NCBI GenBank assembly: GCA_020744425.1
Contig: JAGMUV010000006.1
Location: forward strand, 620,001 to 684,000
Origin: Dactylonectria macrodidyma
Lineage: Eukaryota; Ascomycota; Sordariomycetes; Hypocreales; Nectriaceae
DNA: 64,000 nt
Reading direction: 5' to 3'
Positions within the stretch are counted from its first letter, which is position 1; each line of letters begins with the position of its first letter. The translations under genes were made by a program, and so were the position numbers. The notes beneath the pieces are model-generated. The model searched no databases. It had not been told where the DNA came from and saw only the letters and a list, made by a program, of their open reading frames with translations. Positions 31,854-43,043 of the stretch are shown one piece after another.

Positions 31854-34362
31854 TTAGAAGATGAGCCCCCAACGCTTGCGTCCGTAGGAAGGCGGCGGCG
31901 CGTAGGATGGTGGCTCGGTCGGAACGGTGGCAGAAGTTGTCTCCACAGAACTGCTTCTCCCCGTGGTGCGCAATGTGGTGAGACGGGAAGAAATGGTGGA
32001 AGACGATGGAACAGAGGCGCCCGCGCTGGAGGAGAAGATGAGTGTCGATGTGGGCCATCCATCTGTAGTCGCTGTCCCAGTTGCGGTGGATGTGCTTCCA
32101 AAACTGTAGCCACCTGTGCTGGAGGTGCTAGACTGAGCGCCTCCCGAAGTGTTTGTGGTGTTGAAACTAGGGAAACTGGGAGTTGGGCTTCCTAGGGTTG
32201 TGCTAGAGCTCAAAGACGAGTACTCCTGGCTCGAAGACGAAGTGACGGAGCCTGTAGAGTGGGAGATACTAGATGTAGTCATGCCAGTGGTCGCCGTAGA
32301 CTGCCCCCAGCTAGTCTCTAAGGTCGTTCCGGACGATACTTCAGAACCAGGTGTTGTGTTTGTATCCGTCTGGGTGGAAGGACCAGGAGTCGTAACGCCA
32401 GGGGTCGTCAAACCAGGGGTGTTTGTGATCAGAGTGGGTGTGGAGTTACTCTGACTTCTGGATGATGGTCGGGTTAGTGTATTAGGCCCAGCTGAAGAGG
32501 CTGTACTTTGAGTCATGGTGCCAGTTGTAATGGTTGAGTTGGAGAAACTGTAGGAGTAAGACCCAGATGATGTAGAGATTAGTGTGTTTGTTGAAGAGGG
32601 TGATTCTGTTCGTTGGGTCTGAGATGTGTTGACCGTAGATGCAACATTAGTGGATGAGGATGCCCCATCTGTGAATGAGGAAGCTCCTGAGCCGCCAGAT
32701 GTAGAGGATTGAACTCTACCAGACGTTGAAGATCCAGTGTCACCAGTAGTGGAAGACACAGCGCCGCCAGATGTAGAAGATCCAGTGTCGCTAGATGTTG
32801 AAGGTGCAACATCGATAGATGAGGACGTCCTAACATTGCTAGTTGTGGAGAATCCAACACCGCCAGACGTGGAAGATCCAATATCGCTAGATGAAGTAGA
32901 TCCGTCGCGGATAGATGAGGAAGACTCACCCGCAGACTGAGATGAGGCAGTCGTCCCGGGTGACGAGGTACTCTGTGTATTGGTGGTGTCGTAAGATACC
33001 GACGTCTCACTCGCCGACGGCCTTGTCGTGCTGCCTGGTGGGCCCCTAGAGAAAGCCCCAGAGCTCGTTTCATCGATAGAAGAAGTTGTCCCAGTTTCAG
33101 CCGTTGAACCAGTCTCAGTGAGTGACCCGGAATTCGTCAGTGACGTGATGCTCGTGCTCACTTCAGGCTGCGTGTAGGAGGTACTCTCAGAACCCCCCGC
33201 AGCCGACGAGGTGTTGAGGAACTGAGTCAGGCTGCTGCTGATAAAAGTGATTGTGGAGGTTGTCTCAGTTGGTGCAGTCCCAGAGTTTGTGATAGAGTAC
33301 GTGGTTGTATTCACGAACCCGGTGAAGGTGCTTCCCGAGACAGTAGTCTCACCGGTTAGAGATAGACTGAGAGTCGCACTATTGGTACTGTGGCTGTCAG
33401 ATTGAGACAAGGTAGTAGAACTATCTACAGTATCGCTTGTGACAGCTGATGTGGGTGCTGTCACTCCAGTTGAGTCAGAGGTGCCATTTCGGGAACCAGT
33501 TGTTATCGGTGTCTGGGTCGAGTCCGATGGCTGATTCGTAGTTGACGGGACATCCGAAGTTACGCTGCTGTTGGAAAACAAGGCCGAAGAAGTCGGGAAG
33601 CTTGAGTAGGATGATGCAGTGGTCTCAGTCTGGATGCTAGAGCCAGTTGTTCCGAAAGTCAGAGACGGAGTAGTCTCCGCGTCAGTGTAGGACGATCCGG
33701 GAGAGGAAGAGTTTCCAAAGGAAGCACTGGAGCTGAAGTTGGGGATAACCGAGGGCATTGTTTCCATGTCTGTGATTGTCTGCGAAGCCGAGGTGATGGG
33801 ACTGGAAATAGACACGTAGGTCGTGTAAGTGGAATTGATGGCGGGGTAAGACGTCGTGCTAAGCCAGGCACTAGAATTTGCCGATGGAATGAACGAAGAG
33901 AAATGAGAGGTGGAAGAGAACTGAACTCCGGTTGAATACGTCGACGAAGCTCCCGGAGTAGGGATTGTAGTGTTGATGAAAGGAGCAGTGGTCCTGGTAG
34001 AGATGGAATACTCAGAGGAGAGCGACGTCTGGGTTGTCAAGCTATCAGAGCCTGTGCTTGTGCCTTCTGAGGCCGTAATCGACCCTGATGAAGTCTCGGT
34101 ACTGTCAGCGGTGGAAGCGGCTGAGCTGCTGCCGCTGACTTGAGCAGACGAGGCTGACGACCCGACCGTCTCAGTCGAAGTACACTCCGATACGACGGAG
34201 TAGCAAGAAGCAGCGCACTCCGTAACCGTCTCCGTGACTGTGACGGTTTGAGCGAAAGCAAGCGTCGCCCTGGGACTCTTAGTTAGCAATGCTTCTAAGA
34301 CAGTTTCAGACAACAACTTACCCGAACCCGAGCAGGGCCAAGCGAGTGACATTGCACGCCAT
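31854..34362 (-). CDS. Ser/Thr-rich secreted or cell-wall protein
   Basis: Exons 34362-34322 and 34269-31854 join in phase; 818 residues. The N-terminus MACNVTRLALLGFGATLAFAQ is a signal peptide with likely cleavage after AFA or AQ; the intron interrupts it. A short VTVTETVTECAASCYSVVSEC region with four cysteines follows. The next ~730 residues are Ser/Thr/Gly-rich with many NxS/T sites, and residues about 470-560 contain loose repeats around SSTSGG and GSSTSG. Such tracts are heavily O-mannosylated stalks of wall proteins or adhesins. The C-terminus (PPSYAPPPSYGRKRWGLIF) is not a GPI-anchor signal, as no long hydrophobic tail is present; it is more likely soluble or covalently linked to the wall. 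No enzyme domain. Confidence 0.8.
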
Positions 34363-36087
34363 GGCGGCGGAAGTGGAAGCGGCTAGTTAGCGACGGGGAG
34401 AGTGAAGAAGCGAGAGAGAGGAGTTTAAAACGAGCGACCAGTGAAGCAACCTTCTCGGGTATCCTAGTCTCACTGACTGATGGGCTTTCGTCCACCAGCT
34501 CAGCTCGCCCTCTTTATATCACTCTCCAGACCCTCTAACCTGACTTCGTCGTACAGCCTCACGCGCTGTATCTCTGCATCGCCTATCCCCCCTGCCGCAC
34601 GCTCCCGTCGTACCAACGGCTGCAGGCGAGCACGTCGGGGCCCAGGATGGACCGTTGTGGATGCCGCCTCGTATATCAAACGCAGGTTGATTGCTTACAT
34701 GTTGCTCAAGGATCGATCTGGCGGGCCACGTCTTGCTCCTGAAGGGCTTCGTTTGATGCCGCCACAACGGGACTACCGTCTGAGCAGACGAATATTGAGC
34801 AAACTCCAGAGCGGCTAGGCGACCTGGCCCAAAATTTACGGCATAATTCGGGCTTATTTATGGTGCGTACAACGAACTTGAGCGCTATAGTCCAACATTT
34901 ATCGAGCCTATTTCGTCTAGTTGCCCTTCTCGTCAGCTCTATATCTGAGCCTTGTGGCAAGCCCTTCGTGATACCATGCATTGTAGCTCCTGTCTCCTGA
35001 TTCAGGTCTCGGCTAGATACTAGGGCCTCCGCACTCGGGTGAGTTGACATGAGCAATGTCGGCCATGCACATGGCCGGTCGAGTCTGGCTAGATCCTGTC
35101 AAGCCTTATGCAAAGCACCTTGAATTTCCCAATCTGTTTGGTCTACGAGACAAACGCAGGTCCTGCAATGTCAAAGACTGCATCTCGACACAGCGTGCTG
35201 TTTCACGGCTCCAGTGGGTTCGAACCGTGGACGTGGGATAGTCTTGCAACCACGAGACAGCAGTACACAGGGGAGCCTTTGCCACGCATTCAAAGATGGT
35301 GGGAAATAGAAGCACCGTGTAAGCGTGCAAGGACAGTTGCACTGCAGCCAAACGCACATGCACATGCCCGCGCACGTCTTTCAGCTCCTGGCGGGAACGT
35401 TTCACGGCCACGCAGCCCACCGCGTTGGAGAGAGCACCCGGGACGTATCATTGGCAGTATAGGTTGTTGCACAGAGTCCACCCACTGGACTTTTGTGTGC
35501 CGCAGGAGGACAAAGCTTGACCGCAAGCTGGCCTGTCTCTACCCATCGCGCATTGAACGGTGAGACGGCTCGGCAGACCAAAAGGCAACACTGCAAGCCC
35601 GTAATATACTTAAGTTTTCAAGTTTCCGATGGCTGCCGATAAAGAAAGCTACTTGATTGGAAGATGGAATACGACACGGAGAGTATGCGGGAAGACAGGT
35701 CGGGAGGCGGGAGGAGCTGAGCTACGACGATAAGTGAGAAGTCAAGAATAGATTGGAAACGAACTTGGGATATTACCGTCGTCCTTTTTGTCACAGAGGA
35801 GCGCGGTGACGGAGCAACACGAACAGCGACCTTGAGTCTAGACCTGACAATCTCCGTTGCGCATGTCAAACACTAAACCCCCTATTTATTAGAATGCCGA
35901 GACATGTCTCTGTCTGATGGTGGCCGATTGCTTGTGTCACAGTTTGTGGGCTTTGCATAAGACGTGGCAGTCTCGGGAGGACAGTAAGCCGTGGAGCGAC
36001 GGTTTTCATCAATTTCATGTATGGCTCATTCCTTCATCTCTTTTTGTCACATCCCAAAGATCCTGAACGCTTTTGCTCTTGAACGTT
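34363..36087. other. Intergenic region without convincing genes
   Basis: The left part is the promoter of the Ser/Thr-rich protein gene. Open frames such as 35108-35563 (plus) and 34706-35056 (minus) overlap one another and have no motifs. I see no tRNA or repeat; GTTCGAACC at 35218 resembles a T-arm but lacks a cloverleaf around it. Confidence 0.5.
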
Positions 36088-36885
36088 TTAGATGGAAGCC
36101 CGGAGAATCTTGAAAGCATCCTCGCGAGTGCCGGTGAAGCGCGCCTCACTCGTCTTCCAGTTGATGACATTCCAAATGTTCTCAATGTAGGCAGCCTTGC
36201 CGTTGAGGTACTGTGATGTATCGGTCAGCAAATAGCGAGTCGTGCCGTGTGGAACAGAGCAGTGTTTCTCACCTGAAGGTAGTATGCATGCTCCCACATG
36301 TCGATTCCAAAGATAGGCACCTCGCCTCCCACGACGGGGTCCTGATCCTTAGTGGTGACTATGCGCAGGCCATGCGAGTCCTTGACCAACCAGCCCCAGC
36401 CGCTACCCTGCAGCCCAAGGAGGGTCTTGGTCATGGCCGCTTGGAAGCCCTCGAAGCTGCCCCAGGTCTTGGTGACCTCAGCCATCAAGGTAGGCGCGCT
36501 CTCGGGCTTCGCGTCCGGAGAGCTAGCAGGGGCCAGGTTCTCCCAGAAGAGGGAGTGGTTGATGTGGCCTCCACCGTTGAACTTGATGGCGTTTTGAAGA
36601 GCAATCTGACCGACAATGTCGTTGGAAGAGGTGGCGTACGACTTGAGGGCGTTGTTCAGGTTAGTGACGTAAGCTTGGTGATGCTTGGAGTGATGAAGCT
36701 CCATGATCTGAGCAGAGATGCTAGGTTCAAGAGCCTGAGCACGGAGATATGTCAGCTTCACTCAAAACTCCTGCAATGTGATGAACCTCCTGCAATGCGA
36801 CGGAGCAGGACTGACGCGGAGAGGCGGGGAGGACACTGACATCGTAGGCGTACGGCAACGCCGGAAGAGTATATGCGGCAGACAT
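36088..36885 (-). CDS. Iron/manganese superoxide dismutase (Mn-type)
   Basis: Exons 36885-36841, 36734-36273 and 36210-36088 join in phase 0; 209 residues: MSAAYTLPALPYAYD|ALEPSISAQIMELHHSKHHQAY... Metal ligands are all present: His in MELHHSKHHQAY, His in GGGHINHSLFWENL, and Asp plus His in FGIDMWEHAYYLQ. LLGLQGSGWGWLV carries the Gln typical of Mn enzymes. It converts superoxide to peroxide and oxygen. With the ATG at 36885 there is no mitochondrial presequence, suggesting a cytosolic Mn-SOD. However, the frame stays open upstream to an ATG at 37029, and that extension looks like a secretory signal (MLLALPSWLHIVTMLPLLVLLF...CISAW). I annotate the shorter form. Confidence 0.9.
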
Positions 36886-37608
36886 TTCGGCTGCAGATGG
36901 GTTCTGTGAGTTCGAGGAATCGACAAATTTCCAAGGCGCGTCCCAAGCAGAGATGCAGGCAGGAAACAGAAGGACGAGGAGGGGCAGCATCGTGACGATA
37001 TGTAGCCACGAGGGCAAAGCGAGCAGCAAGGCCGGAGAAAGTGCCGGGAATCCGAGAAGGCCGCAGGTTCCTCTTTTCGGGATTGCGTCAGAGGGTAGCT
37101 AATGCAAGACGTGTGTGCCTTTGTCTTTATCTGCGCTTGTGCGTCTCCGTTGATAGGTGGCGTGGCTCTACTCAGGATGTTGTTGTGTGGAGAGAGAGAG
37201 AGAGAGAGCAAGTGAGTGAGCAAGTTTGAGAAGAAAGGCGCGAATAGCGAAGATGCCAGGTTGAGCCCGGGTTTCCAAATCGGGAAGAGGCGCTAAACGG
37301 ACAAGGTCGTGATTGGGCCACTCCCACGAGCAAGTTCATGAAACTCTGAAGCGTGTCGAGGAATTGGGACACTAATTCTCATGAGACACCCCGTGATGAT
37401 GGGAATGGCTTTTGGTCTACTTTAGTCTGTGATGCTCTGGATATAAGATGCGACCATCGGGGACTCTTGACGCTTTCTTGTTCTCTCATTCCTTCATTCT
37501 ACTGAACCATTCCACCATTCTACTACTACCCCCGCTGGTCCCATCTCCATCAACACCACTACTACCATCTCCATCTCCATCTCTATCTATATCAAAACCA
37601 CTACAATC
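36886..37608. promoter_or_regulatory. Divergent promoter between SOD and small unknown gene
   Basis: The two start codons are 723 bases apart on opposite strands. A GA-dinucleotide run lies near 37191-37209. If the longer SOD form is used, its first codons occupy 36886-37029. The right end is pyrimidine-rich, with ccatct repeats near 37563-37585, typical of a fungal core promoter. Confidence 0.5.
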
Positions 37609-38148
37609 ATGTGCGGTCCAGAAACATGGAAGCCACGAGGAGGTGCTCTGGCTGCCCTCAATCCTCCCATCTCCGAGGTTAGGCCCCAAGGCGTCTGCGG
37701 AGATCTCGCCTTTCACACCCCAGGCAGTCCCGAAAGCGCAACGGCGACACATGCCAGACTCACGCCCAACGAAGCGTGCGATATGGCGACGCTCTCCGAC
37801 CTCTACGTCGTGATCCAGTGAGTCCATACCCTTCCCGGTAAGAGCCAAAACACCCGGATGGTGCTGATCATCGCGCGAAGCTCTAGCGGCGATCTCACCA
37901 GAAAGGCATGCGACTGCGGCTTGTTCCGTCGGTTTCGCCTTTCCAGCGGCGCGGCTACTTTCGAGGACGACTTTGTGGAGCTTCCGCTGGACAAGCCTCT
38001 ATCGCTCGAGGTTGGAAACGACGGCATCATCGGCAGAAGAGTATCTCTTTACTCGCGCCCATTAGTGGGCCATGATGTTGTCGTGGCAGAAGGGATTGTA
38101 GGCTTCAACTTTATGAGCCCGCCCTCTTCAACCCCTTCATCGCCATAA
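37609..38148 (+). CDS. Small protein of unknown function
   Basis: Two exons, 37609-37817 and 37881-38148, joined in phase (ends VVI|H then SSGDLTRK); 158 residues. The start context (caatcATGTGCGG) is good. The first exon encodes MCGPETWKPRGGALAALNPP and a Thr/Ala-rich stretch; the second a charged part (FRRFRLSSGAATFEDDFVELPLDKPLSLEVG) and a Ser/Pro tail (MSPPSSTPSSP). There is no signal peptide or membrane segment. The intron has a good donor (gtgagt) but a weak acceptor (gcgaag). I recognise no family; coding-like codon use in the second exon is the main support. Confidence 0.5.
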
Positions 38149-38280
38149 AATGCCTGCCTATGCAGAGCACGATGATTCGAGGTCATCAGAAACCACCATC
38201 AAGGTGTCGGTAGTCGCTCATACGCAAAAGCATGACTAGCGTGTTAGTGCTGGCACGATCCGCAAATGCATGCACGCTTT

Positions 38281-38453
38281 CCCTACAGCCGCCAGAAGAG
38301 GGTCTTGGTCACAGTCGCTTGGCATCCCTTGACGCTGCCCCAAGTCTTAGCAACATTAGCCATCAAGGTCGGCGCGCTCGTTGATGCGACTGCCTCCGTT
38401 GAACTTGATGGCGCTGCGGAGAACTATCTGACCAACGAATCGTTGGTGTTGCC
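38281..38453 (-). pseudogene. Degenerate fragment of the superoxide dismutase gene
   Basis: This stretch aligns with the second exon of the SOD gene at about 36405-36640, in the same (minus) orientation. Shared blocks include GGGTCTTGGTCA, GCTGCCCCA.GTCTT, AGCCATCAAGGT.GGCGCGCTC and CCGTTGAACTTGATGGCG. About 60 bases present in the intact gene between GGCGCGCTC and GTTGATG are missing, and many substitutions are present. The rest of the gene is absent, so the fragment cannot encode an enzyme. It looks like the remnant of a local tandem duplication. Confidence 0.75.
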
Positions 38454-40301
38454 AAATCAATTCAGTAACTACAGGGGGCATCTCCCATTCTCATGAGTCG
38501 GTGTCAATTTCTTCGACAAGGCAAAAGAATTGCTGCGCTTGATTACAGTGCGCCGGACCCCCTTCCGGCCTCGTGTTCCGACTACAGAGCCAGCTTGAAA
38601 TACCCTTTTCTTCACATTTCAGCAGTTAGTTAGATGTACGTTTGGTGATTATGAGCGACGAGAAGAGGAAGACTAGGAGTTTCTCGTTGACGAGGTCGAG
38701 GAGGTTAATGGAGAGCGGATCGACGATCGTGCCTGGATAAATACCATGTCGTTGTCCGGATTGACATACCACACATGGAAGGTACACGATCAACAATACC
38801 CAAGGGGAAGGCTAGACAGCGCTACGGAGTGTGTCTCCATGCACAACTTCATGCCTCTTGCGTGATCTTCTCAATGGCTAGAAAAGAGTTCAACGAGGAA
38901 ATTGGGCGGGTGTAGTTGAGGATATAGCTACGGGCTCGTCCAACCGCACTGCCATAGAGATTATAAAATAAACATTTCCCATCTCCGACTTGACGCGAAT
39001 ATCGTCCCCTAAACCTTGACATTAGGATGTGTATCACTGGGGAATCCCTGCCTGTCAACTGTCTAAAGATCTGCCCTGCGACCACTTGCCAAATTCATCT
39101 TACCAGTCTCTATAAGTCTCATCATGTTGCTAGAACAGGCTATTCGGCCAATCAAACTTCCGACATTAGACAACACTTAGGAGGAGGAGGCCTAGGACAA
39201 CTCCATAATGTGGATTATTTGCACAAGTTGTCAGGAGATATGCCCATTGTCGCGATAAGTTAATTTCTCACGCAACGTCTTATTCTTACCGCTATTATTA
39301 TTACTTTAAACCTTCTTGTCTCTGTTTCTTCACACCCTCTTCTCGGCCGAGACCTGATGCGATTCAGACACAGCTGTTGTTGACATCGCGGGTCTGGGGA
39401 ATGTGGTGGGGAAGGCGGGTGATCGGCTCCAGACATCAACGGCCAAGCATGCAGGGAATAAATCAACATAGCTGGGGTCATTCCAACAGGACATTTGGAT
39501 TCGTTTAGCTACGAGTTATAAGCAGTCATTTGATGCACAGCAATGAAGTAATGCGGTTCATACCCGAGCTAGGCCCGTTGATTTGGCGCACTCGGTACAT
39601 GCTGTACCGCGCTGGGAGCCGCACCAACAAGACGTAGGTGCATGTCGCAGTGGAGATGGACCCGAATCGGGTCAGATGAAGGCGCGCCAGTAACTGAGGC
39701 AGCGCTTCAGGTTTATCGTACAATTTTTGTTGCGGAGTGTCGATCTCTTTCTGCATTCATCACGACATCGTCTCCGGGTGTGTAAGTGCATGAAGTCGGG
39801 TGAGCTTACCCCGACGGATTCCCCAGCGGATAACGATGTTGGAATAAATCGGATTGAAATTACGTCAACATTAAACGAATATTCGGATATGACATTGCGT
39901 TGTCTATCTGATGCTATGTCTCAACTCAAGTTACGGCGTGACTTACTCTTTACTTCATCACCGCGCTCCTCCGTCTCATCACCTCCGGATTCAATACCAC
40001 ATGAGCGTGGTCCCATGCGACACTCCATCAACCTGGCCGCAGTTCTCGGATCCGCAATAGTCACGACTGCGGGGTGGTTGTCTACATCCCACTTCTTTGG
40101 GGAAGGAACATAATCCCGGCTGCCGACTCGGACCACGTCAGTTGTCTAAGTGGGATGCAACTGAGAGGAACAAATTTAAATATCTGCCGACCAAAGCTCT
40201 TTGGAAGTTGTCTTTCAAGATAATCTCGGCAATCACACATCTGTTTTTGTGCGTCTTAGTCTCAACGCCATCTTTACCTTCTTATCAATTCCGCAACCAC
40301 A
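38454..40301. other. Intergenic region upstream of the sugar porter
   Basis: About 1.8 kb with overlapping short frames and no recognisable product. The last 300 bases are the porter's promoter; a GCGGGG at about 40070 fits the CreA carbon-repression site consensus (SYGGRG), weak by itself. I see no gene. Confidence 0.45.
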
Positions 40302-41878
40302 ATGAAAACTTGGCTAGGCCGCGGCAAAGGCGTCCGCATTGGCATCACCGTCACTTGTTTGATTGCCTTTGTTTTATTCGGGTACGATCAGGGCGTCTTT
40401 GGAGGCATCCTTCAGAACGAAAATTGGTTGGATCAGTTTGACCACCCTTCCGACTCCAAGACGGGCATCATCGTCTCCTGCTATAACTTAGGTTGCCTAG
40501 CAGGATGTATCAGTGAGTTCAATCTAGCCTCGTAGAGACCTATTGCTGATAACCTTTAGTAAACTTCTTTACCGCTGATATCCTCGGCCGCCGGAAGACC
40601 ATTTGGGCGGCAATGTCTTTTGTCACCATCGGTGCAATCCTTCAGGCTTCGGCCTATAACATTCCGCACCTCGTCATCGGTCGTGTCATTACGGGTTTTG
40701 GCACGGGCATGAAAACCTCGACGGTTCCCATGTATCAGTCGGAGCTTTGTGAGGCCAAGTATCGTGGCCGTCTCATCGCCTCCGAGTCGCTTTTCGTGGG
40801 CGTGGGAATCGTTTTTGCCTACTGGTTCGACTTTGGCTTATCCTTTGCCGGCGGTGCTATGGCCTGGCGTCTACCACTTGCTTTCCAAATCATCTTCGCC
40901 CTCGTGGTCGTCGTTCTCGTGTTTGCGCTCCCAGAGTCTCCTCGTTGGCTGTTCACCCGGGGCCAACGCGAAGAGGCGATTGGTGTTATGTGTCACGTCT
41001 TCGACAAGGAAGCTACCGATCCCTGGATCCTTCAAGAGGTTAATGCCATCGAACAGGCCATCGAGCTCGAGTCGGAAGCTCAGGTCGGTCTGCTCGACTG
41101 CTTCAAGAACGACCGCGTCAAAACGGGCAGCCGAGTGTTCCTGGCCTGGGGCGCGCAGTTTATGAACCAAATCGGTGGCATCAACCTCGTCGTATACTAC
41201 GTACCGTCGGTGCTCGTTCAGAACGTGGGCCAAACGGCGCAGATGGCTCAAATTTTGGGCGGCTGCATCCAAATCATGTTCATGGTCGGCGCCATCCTTC
41301 CAGCCCTCGCCCTCGATCGCATGGGCCGCCGCAAGACCATGATGTGGGGGAGTTTCGGTCTCGGCGTCTGCATGATGATGGTTGCGATCCTATTGTCGCA
41401 AGCCGACAATCCTTCCAACGGAGACAAGTGCGCGACGGCCGCCGTTGCCTTCTTCTTTCTCTACCAGCTCGTCTTTGGTTTCTCTATGAACTCGGTTCCA
41501 TGGGTATACGTCCCCGAGATTCTCCCCCTCAAGGCTCGCACCCGGGGCACTGCGATTGGCATCAGCTCTAATTGGATGTGGAATTTCTTCATCGTCATGA
41601 TCACTCCCATCTTGATCAACCGGACTGGCTGGAAGGCATATCTCATTTTCATGATTACCAACTACCTGTTCGTAGTCATCTTGTACTTTTACTTTCCCGA
41701 AACGAGCAACTTCTCCCTCGAGGACATTGATAAGTTCTTCGCGAGCGGGGAGAATCCAGTTGACATTGCCCGTCGCATGACAAAGGAAATGAAGGAAGGA
41801 CGGTATAGACATGCGGGGGCCGAGGTTCTCGACAATGAAAAAGGAGAAGAGCAGCAAGAGGTTGATCGCAAGGCATGA
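40302..41878 (+). CDS. MFS sugar porter (hexose transporter family)
   Basis: Exons 40302-40512 and 40560-41878 join in phase; 509 residues. Twelve membrane segments are expected from the hydrophobic pattern. Sugar-porter signatures: LFGYDQGVFGGIL in segment 1, LGRRKT in the first loop, GRVITGFGTGMKTSTVPMYQSE...RGRL, PESPRWLFTRGQ before the central loop, NQIGGINLVVYYVP, LDRMGRRKTMM, PWVYVPEILPLKARTRGTAI and YFPETS at the end. It moves a hexose or related sugar across the plasma membrane by proton symport, by family analogy; substrate not deducible. The C-terminal tail is hydrophilic and cytosolic. No sugar-metabolic gene is adjacent. Confidence 0.93.
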
Positions 41879-43043
41879 GCGCATGTCTTGAATTGATAAG
41901 CTACAAGTTGGGTAGTGGCATGACTTCCAATCTCCTTTGAGCTAAGAAGCTCCTTTGTCATCTCTGCATCAGTAGAAGAAGCTCGCAGCATGTTTGAGCG
42001 TTGACTCTCGATGAACTCAACCCGGCGTCCTCAACAAACTCAAGCGAAAGAATGATTCATCTCTAGACAATCATCCATACAACCGCAATAGCAAAGCGCA
42101 AAGAAGCAATTTTATCTTGATCTGATTGAGATATATTGCACGTCGTGTTGGTGGCGGCTGGGATGCTTGCAATCGGCGCTTAGTGAGTACAGGCTTTTAG
42201 GCCTAGTGTCTCCATGCACTCCCACGTCTGTAGTAAGACTCAACGTCTTCACACCAGAACTTCCTGAGTCACTTATTAATGAGGAATAATTTTAGTTTTA
42301 TGTCATACTCAGGTACATATTTGGATTTCTTATCAAAGCATTTAACTCCTTAGGTAGTGTAAAAATGGAAGAGGATGGAAACGGTTGGCCTGAAACTGTA
42401 CCAACAAGTCTAGCGTTCAATGTCGCAACTCACTGGCTCTACTCCGTACTCGAACTAGTCACTGCCGTAAAGCGAGGTGATGCGCACCAAATGCGAGTCC
42501 GCATGGCCAATATTCACATCCTCTTCATTCCGCCCGCGCTTAAGACCCCACACACACTCGATTTCGGAGGTAGGGTGGAGATACCGCATGCGATGTCACA
42601 CAAAACCCTCGTCTGGGCCGATGATCGCTACCAGAATAATCATCCCATCTCACCGCAACATTTTCAACTAGCAACCAACCAACGATAACAATAAAAATGT
42701 CATATCTGTGGTGCCTCTGATTGGGCAGTGCAACGCTGAGGGCTTGATTGCCATGCATGACGTTTGCGCTGCTCCGACGCCCATGATCCAACTGCATGAA
42801 CATTGCTTTTTTAAGGCTTGTCGACTTCGGACTTCGTGAGAGACGTGGCCAACAGGTCTCACTCGGCTAGCCAAACACAAGCTGAGATGAGAAGATGACG
42901 CGCTTGCTGGTGACGTGCGGGGGCAGCAGAAGACCTGAAGAATCCCACTAGTCTTGTATAAATTATTGTCGTGATCCTGATTGCAACCTGAATGCTTCAT
43001 TGACGATTCACCACTCACCCCGGCCCCTCCGGACTCCATCAAC
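41879..43043. other. Intergenic between sugar porter and P450
   Basis: About 1.2 kb. A plus-strand frame at 42365-42688 (107 codons) starts after an AT-rich stretch but has no motif and no splice-consistent extension; I leave it uncalled. The right end is the P450 promoter. Confidence 0.45.

Noticed and set aside
35150..35240. GTTCGAACC motif resembling a tRNA T-arm
   Set aside because: No acceptor, D or anticodon stem could be folded around it.
42365..42688. 107-codon plus-strand ORF before the P450
   Set aside because: No recognisable domain, no splice extension, AT-rich intergenic setting; could be real but unsupported.
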